The notes under the pieces were generated by a model. That model searched no databases. It had not been told where the DNA came from and was given only the letters and a program-made list of their open reading frames with translations. 9,498 nt of DNA from Campylobacterota bacterium (GTDB lineage Bacteria > Campylobacterota > Campylobacteria > Campylobacterales > Sulfurovaceae), in NCBI GenBank assembly GCA_003646505.1, contig QMKT01000060.1:1-9498 (forward strand), read 5' to 3'. Numbering within the stretch: position 1 is the stretch's first letter; every line of letters begins with the position of its first letter. Positions 6,619 through 9,498 of the stretch are shown here, one piece after another. Both the position numbers and the translations under genes were made by a program.

Positions 6619-7078
6619 GACACAGGCACTTCATTTAGCCAAAATGATGCAAAAATATATTCACACTCCTGAGTATGAATTGGCATTGCCTTTTGTCAGA
6701 ATACGAAAGTCTACACTTAAAAAATTATCTGTAAATGATGTTTTACTTTTGGATGTGAATGTGTTAGAGTTTATCTTGGTAGAGGATAATATCATCTATG
6801 CCGATCTTGCTCTTCAACACGTAGAAGGTAATTATGAAATAGTAGTCACACATTTGCATAATAAAGCGATAGTATATAATGAGAGTCGTAAATATGAAAC
6901 GCTAAAGCTCTCCTTTGGTAAGTGTGAAATCAAAAGCTTTGAAGTGGGAAAATGTTTAAAGGTGTCTCTTTTTGATTTAGAGAAAATAATGCTGATATCT
7001 GATGGGGAAAAAATAGCAGAAGGTTCATTGGTCAATGTTGACAATGAACTTGGGTTGAAGATAAACATTATCACCTAA
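6608..7078 (+). CDS. Small protein with two SPOA (FliM/FliN C-terminal)-like segments
   Basis: I do not know this 156-residue protein by name. Its C-terminal part (about 98-156) reads like a SPOA domain of the FliN/FliM/HrcQ family: GKCEIKSFEVG, a short strand-rich stretch, then DGEKIAEGSLVNVDNELGLKI, matching the family's NGxxIAxGEVVxxxxxxGVRI pattern. An earlier stretch (about 24-82; RIRKSTLKKLSVNDVLLLD and following) resembles a first, weaker SPOA repeat. SPOA domains build the cytoplasmic C-ring or sorting platform of flagella and type III secretion systems. No CheC phosphatase domain or FliM N-terminal domain is present. No signal peptide or membrane segment is seen. The ATG at 6608 is preferred to the in-frame GTG at 6599 and follows TAGGTG (6596-6601). 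It overlaps flhF by 11 bases, so it is likely co-translated. The domain call is by eye. Confidence 0.6.
   Translation: MKSETQALHLAKMMQKYIHTPEYELALPFVRIRKSTLKKLSVNDVLLLDVNVLEFILVEDNIIYADLALQHVEGNYEIVVTHLHNKAIVYNESRKYETLKLSFGKCEIKSFEVGKCLKVSLFDLEKIMLISDGEKIAEGSLVNVDNELGLKINIIT
7023..7049 (-). terminator. Possible terminator of the mobB-fbp operon inside the convergent gene
   Basis: GTTCATTG (7023-7030) pairs perfectly with CAATGAAC (7042-7049), and TCA/TGA extends the stem inward past one bulged G, leaving a 4-base loop. On the minus strand a run of six T follows about ten bases later (7005-7015 region). It lies 32 bases past the stop of the 65-aa gene and inside the end of the SPOA-like gene. 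The distance to the T-run is longer than usual, so this is tentative. Confidence 0.25.
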
Positions 7079-7080
7079 AC

Positions 7081-7278
7081 TTAAAACTCGAATCCTCCAC
7101 CGGCACCTTTGCTCATACTGTCATATACAGCTTTGATATAGGCATCTCGTAATGTGCAGTCAAGTAACTTTTCACACTTCATGCAGCTTTTTAGCTGAAG
7201 TGCTTTTTGACAGTTTTCCAATTCCTCTTTTTTATGAGTGAGGGCGATCTGCCATTCATCGAGAACCTGTTCTGACAT
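7081..7278 (-). CDS. Conserved small four-cysteine protein, function unknown
   Basis: A 65-residue protein that I take to match the unnamed gene after fbp in C. jejuni (Cj0839c, from memory). The N-terminal half is a charged, probably helical stretch (about 1-30). Four cysteines follow a C-x8-C-x2-C-x5-C spacing (C23, C32, C35, C41), which could bind zinc or an iron-sulfur cluster. The tail, about AYIKAVYDSMSKGAGGGFEF (46-65), ends in a glycine-rich GAGGGFEF that looks conserved and flexible. It has no signal peptide or membrane segment, so it is probably cytosolic. Its ATG overlaps the fbp stop by one base (TAATG), which implies coupled translation and is good evidence that this is a real gene. 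It is the last gene of mobB-fbp-this gene. No function should be assigned. Confidence 0.85.
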   Translation of the reverse strand: MSEQVLDEWQIALTHKKEELENCQKALQLKSCMKCEKLLDCTLRDAYIKAVYDSMSKGAGGGFEF

Positions 7279-8129
7279 TAGTTTTTGATTCCATAGGCTG
7301 TTTTAAGTGCAGCAACTTCATAGTTGGAACCAAAGAAACACGGACTCGTATCATGTGGATGTGCAGGGACAAGTTCCATGAGTCTCATACCTTTGTTGTT
7401 GATGGCTTGTCCACCTGCCTGCTCGTAGATAAAAGCAAAAGGAATGACTTCAAAAAGTTGTCTGAGTTTACCGTTTGGTTTATCTGTAGTGCCAGGGTAT
7501 GAAAAAATTCCTCCGCCTTTAAGCAGTATCTGGTGAAGATCTGGAACCATACCTCCGGAGTATCTTAGTCTGTAACCTTCGGCAAAAAGACCATCTACAA
7601 AGGTTTTATGAGAGTCAGCCCAGTTTTGCTGTGTGCCACCTGGTGCATTGAGTTTCCCTTTCTCATCCAGTGTGATCTCTGAGATAAAATTGAAAAGTCC
7701 ATCTTGGGCTCTGTAGTGTTGTGGTTTCTCATCTTTTACTGCAAGTACCAGCTCAATACGCGGACCATAAACAACATATGCTGAGGCAACAAGATTTTCA
7801 CCTTTTAATTCACCTTCATAGATACCAAATATCGATCCCACTGAAAGGTTTACATCTGCAAGACTAGAACCATCGAGTGGATCATAACAGATCGTATAGT
7901 TACCCTCTTCATGTAAAGCCAGAATACCTTCTTTCTCTTCACTTACCAATGCTTTTACAATAGAGATATCTTGAAATGCCTCTTCGATGATATAATCACT
8001 TTTTACATCCAGTTTAAGTTGATCTTCACCTGATGAATTTTCACTGTCACTGTAGCCTAAGTCTTCGGTTTTTATGGCATGGTCTATTTTAATAGCTACT
8101 TTTTTAATGGTGTCAAATATGGTTTGCAT
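7278..8129 (-). CDS. fbp: Class I fructose-1,6-bisphosphatase
   Basis: This cytosolic enzyme hydrolyses fructose 1,6-bisphosphate to fructose 6-phosphate, the committed step of gluconeogenesis; it matters for bacteria that build sugars from organic acids or fixed CO2. Class I motifs are present: SEEKE (63-67), DPLDGSS (83-89, metal site), [18 protein letters not shown] (190-207) and [20 protein letters not shown] (221-240). At 283 residues it is shorter than E. coli Fbp (332), as in other Campylobacterota, so the AMP-regulatory N-terminal region is reduced. GAGG on the minus strand (8137-8140) lies about seven bases before ATG. mobB ends 16 bases upstream, and the stop overlaps the ATG of the 65-aa gene. 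Confidence 0.95.
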   Translation of the reverse strand: MQTIFDTIKKVAIKIDHAIKTEDLGYSDSENSSGEDQLKLDVKSDYIIEEAFQDISIVKALVSEEKEGILALHEEGNYTICYDPLDGSSLADVNLSVGSIFGIYEGELKGENLVASAYVVYGPRIELVLAVKDEKPQHYRAQDGLFNFISEITLDEKGKLNAPGGTQQNWADSHKTFVDGLFAEGYRLRYSGGMVPDLHQILLKGGGIFSYPGTTDKPNGKLRQLFEVIPFAFIYEQAGGQAINNKGMRLMELVPAHPHDTSPCFFGSNYEVAALKTAYGIKN

Positions 8130-8145
8130 CGGTTATCCTCTTTAT

Positions 8146-8643
8146 TTATATGTCTTGTGCGTGTAAATTTATCCACGCTATGATCTGTGTCGTATTGTTT
8201 AGGTCAAGTATATCTATATTTTCGGGGATAGTATATTGACTTTGATCGATACTCTCATCAATAGCTATTGCCTCAGAACATTCAAAGTAACTCTCATCGA
8301 TCGTATTTCTAAAAATAGCAATACGAGGTAAAGGCAGTGTCTTAAGTCCTTCAACAAGTAAGATGTCAAAATCATGGATCATAGAGACAATTTCATCTAA
8401 TGTTTTCTCTCTTTGTGAAAAATAAGTTGTACGTGTAGGAGAAGTGATGACTACTTCTGCACCTGTTTGTGAAAATTTATGGCTGTCTTTGCCTTCAACA
8501 TCAAACTGTGCTTTGTCTTTTGGATCATTTTTGATGATCGCAACTTTACGTTCTTCAATCAAGATCTTCGCAATTTTTTCAACCAGCGTTGTTTTTCCAC
8601 TGTTTGATGGACCTGTAAATGCTATAGCAACTCTTTTATGCAC
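8146..8643 (-). CDS. mobB: Molybdopterin-guanine dinucleotide biosynthesis adaptor MobB
   Basis: MobB is a GTP-binding accessory protein for attaching the nucleotide to molybdopterin, making cofactor for enzymes such as nitrate reductase or formate dehydrogenase. Of 165 residues, the Walker A loop is GPSNSGKTTL at 11-20. IIKNDPKDKAQFDVEGKDS (36-54) and SPTRTTYF (68-75) form the substrate-side loops, and DILLVEGLKTLPLPRIAIFR (93-112) is the family's Walker B/EG block. It starts with GTG: AAGG lies six bases upstream, and the ATG two bases earlier on the same strand is out of frame. It is the first gene of the mobB-fbp-65-aa operon. MobB has no direct metabolic link to Fbp; the pairing appears to be an old feature of this phylum. 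Confidence 0.92.
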   Translation of the reverse strand: MHKRVAIAFTGPSNSGKTTLVEKIAKILIEERKVAIIKNDPKDKAQFDVEGKDSHKFSQTGAEVVITSPTRTTYFSQREKTLDEIVSMIHDFDILLVEGLKTLPLPRIAIFRNTIDESYFECSEAIAIDESIDQSQYTIPENIDILDLNNTTQIIAWINLHAQDI

Positions 8644-8649
8644 ATAAAA

Positions 8650-8653
8650 CCTT
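8650..8653 (-). promoter_or_regulatory. Ribosome binding site that fixes the mobB GTG start
   Basis: The minus strand reads AAAGG followed by TTTTAT and then GTG at 8643-8641. The six-base gap is ideal. The ATG visible in the same stretch is in another frame and would give only nonsense, so GTG is the real start. Confidence 0.6.
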
Positions 8654-8682
8654 TTAGGTAATTTCTAATTTATATTGGAGAA

Positions 8683-8688
8683 ATTATA
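8683..8688 (-). promoter_or_regulatory. Candidate -10 box for the mobB-fbp operon
   Basis: A perfect TATAAT on the minus strand lies 39 bases before the mobB GTG, giving a leader of about 33 bases. The spacing is nearly the same as at the other minus-strand TATAAT in the window (3339-3344). It overlaps the plus-strand candidate for the divergent lipoprotein gene. Confidence 0.4.
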
Positions 8689-8690
8689 CT
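8685..8690 (+). promoter_or_regulatory. Candidate -10 box for the divergent lipoprotein gene
   Basis: TATACT on the plus strand would start transcription near 8697, leaving a leader of about 48 bases before the lipoprotein ATG at 8745. It shares four bases with the minus-strand TATAAT, so both promoters could not be occupied by polymerase at once. Confidence 0.28.
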
Positions 8691-8732
8691 TAAATGTTTA
8701 TTGAATATATGTTAAACTTCTTACTTAAATAC

Positions 8733-8741
8733 AAGGGGGAG
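8733..8741 (+). promoter_or_regulatory. Strong ribosome binding site that decides the lipoprotein start
   Basis: AAGGGGGAG lies three bases before the ATG at 8745. The upstream in-frame ATGs at 8694 and 8709 lack such a site, and starting there would bury the signal peptide behind extra residues. Confidence 0.6.
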
Positions 8742-8744
8742 CAT

Positions 8745-9254
8745 ATGTTTAAGTTAACAGTAGCGGTGACAGGTATTGTTCTTCTTCTTGGCTGTACATC
8801 AAAAGAAGAAAGATCATTGATGGATTCCTATACAAAAAATATCAACTATCATAAACAGTTGCAAAAAACAGAAAAAACACAACTCTATGAAAATAATGTC
8901 ACAAAAGTGATGATGACTGCTACTTACCTTTATACGCCAACCGAGGACAAAAATGATACACGAGATGAAACCTTTATCGTAGGTATCCATTTGGAAAATG
9001 AGGCTTCAGAAGAGTTGAATTACGGCTTACTTTTAAATGGGACAAAGGCTAAAGAAGTAGAGGAATTAAGTACAGATGATGCACGTCTCAAAGAGCTCTC
9101 TTTTATTTCAGAGTGGGGTGAATATTATCTTGTGACTTTTCCACATGTGAAGAGTAAAAAAGTGACACTTGTTTTTGAAAGTGACAGGTATGGCAAAGGG
9201 AAATTATATTTTGCTAAAGTAGCAAAATATATACTGACTAAGCAGGCATTTTAA
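8745..9254 (+). CDS. Small lipoprotein, function unknown
   Basis: A predicted 169-residue lipoprotein. The signal peptide MFKLTVAVTGIVLLLGC ends in a canonical LLGC lipobox with Cys17, so the mature protein is lipid-anchored in the envelope. After the anchor comes a charged, helix-prone linker (about 18-50), then a strand-rich domain (about 52-169) with no motif that I recognise. VGIHLENEASEELNYGLLLNG (79-99) resembles an immunoglobulin-like or C2-like sheet, but that is only an impression. There are no further cysteines. In C. jejuni I recall a putative lipoprotein (Cj0842) at the same place between mobB and slt. The start is set by the strong Shine-Dalgarno and lipobox position; earlier ATGs at 8694 and 8709 are rejected. 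It converges on slt, and the 25 bases between stops hold only a weak 5-bp hairpin. Confidence 0.8.
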   Translation: MFKLTVAVTGIVLLLGCTSKEERSLMDSYTKNINYHKQLQKTEKTQLYENNVTKVMMTATYLYTPTEDKNDTRDETFIVGIHLENEASEELNYGLLLNGTKAKEVEELSTDDARLKELSFISEWGEYYLVTFPHVKSKKVTLVFESDRYGKGKLYFAKVAKYILTKQAF

Positions 9255-9279
9255 AATACCAGTTTAGATGAGTAAATAC

Positions 9280-9498
9280 TTACTTTCTGAATTTATCAGT
9301 GAGTGAAGGTGTTGCCAGCGTTTTTAATAGAGGGAAAAGACGTGTTGTTACACCCAGTTTATTGATATAAATGATATAGTTTGCCAATACTTTCTTCCCA
9401 TACTCTCTGGCTTCAACATTTTTCATTTTTTCCATACTCATATAAGGTTCATAAGGACCTTTTCTAAAGTTACGTTTATTTTTGATCAGTTTTCTAGT
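9280..9498 (-). CDS. slt: Soluble lytic murein transglycosylase, C-terminal end (cut by the window)
   Basis: Only the last 72 codons are present; the gene continues beyond the right edge. The minus strand, read from base 9498, begins TRKLIKNKRNF and includes KGPYEPYMSME followed by EAREYGKKVLANYIIY. This is the tail that follows the catalytic domain in Campylobacterota Slt proteins (usual form KYEPFLSMExxxxxExRxYGKKVLANYxxY), and it closes with LTDKFRK. Slt is a periplasmic enzyme that cleaves peptidoglycan glycan strands to leave 1,6-anhydro ends. The catalytic glutamate and the signal peptide lie outside the window, so integrity cannot be judged. The position after the lipoprotein matches the C. 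jejuni order that I recall (slt, Cj0843c). Confidence 0.8.
   Translation of the reverse strand, partial: TRKLIKNKRNFRKGPYEPYMSMEKMKNVEAREYGKKVLANYIIYINKLGVTTRLFPLLKTLATPSLTDKFRK

Noticed and set aside
8694..8744. Upstream in-frame extension of the lipoprotein gene (ATG at 8694 or 8709)
   Set aside because: No ribosome binding site there, while AAGGGGGAG and a textbook lipoprotein signal peptide support the ATG at 8745.
9271..9284. AGTAA/TTACT 5-bp hairpin between the lipoprotein gene and slt
   Set aside because: Stem is short and AT-rich with no U-run; expected by chance in DNA of this composition, so not called a terminator.

Overview
The window reads as chromosomal DNA of a Campylobacterota (former Epsilonproteobacteria) bacterium, most like the Sulfurovum/Sulfurimonas group. 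The reasons are the AT-rich coding style, TATAAT-type -10 boxes, a futalosine-pathway deaminase, a RibB with a degenerate GTP-cyclohydrolase-like tail, and two gene blocks that I recall from Campylobacter jejuni. These are Cj0067/aroQ/folK/flhF and Cj0839c/fbp/mobB/lipoprotein/slt. The genus is an inference. There are twelve genes: eleven complete and one cut by the right edge. I see no rRNA, tRNA, CRISPR array, transposase or prophage gene.

Layout. 72-1106 (+) is ribB (riboflavin). It converges on a minus-strand pair: mqnX (1135-2349, aminofutalosine deaminase) behind a calcineurin-like lipoprotein phosphoesterase (2375-3298). Divergent from that pair is a plus-strand run: aroQ (3362-3847), a 110-bp REP-like double hairpin (3865-3974), pepQ-type M24 peptidase (4007-5026), folK (5045-5530), flhF (5530-6618) and a 156-aa protein with two SPOA-like (FliM/FliN) segments (6608-7078). 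folK/flhF and flhF/SPOA overlap. This run abuts, tail to tail with 2 bases between, a minus-strand operon: mobB (8146-8643), fbp (7278-8129) and a 65-aa four-cysteine protein (7081-7278). Divergent from mobB is a small lipoprotein (8745-9254), which converges on the 3' end of slt (9280-9498, continuing past the window).

Function. Most genes are housekeeping cofactor and central metabolism. AroQ feeds the shikimate pathway, whose product chorismate is the start of both folate (FolK) and futalosine-route menaquinone (MqnX). RibB makes the four-carbon riboflavin precursor, MobB serves molybdenum cofactor, and Fbp serves gluconeogenesis. FlhF is a flagellar-placement GTPase. Here it is followed not by flhG, fliA, fliM and fliY, as I recall from motile relatives, but by the orphan SPOA protein and then an unrelated operon.

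The points most worth a second look are this altered flagellar locus, the cysteine-free RibX-like domain, the REP-like element, the conserved but unnamed 65-aa cysteine protein, and the phosphoesterase whose first metal motif reads D-I-Q rather than D-x-H. I see no clear-cut new multi-gene system; the window is mostly ordinary core genome.
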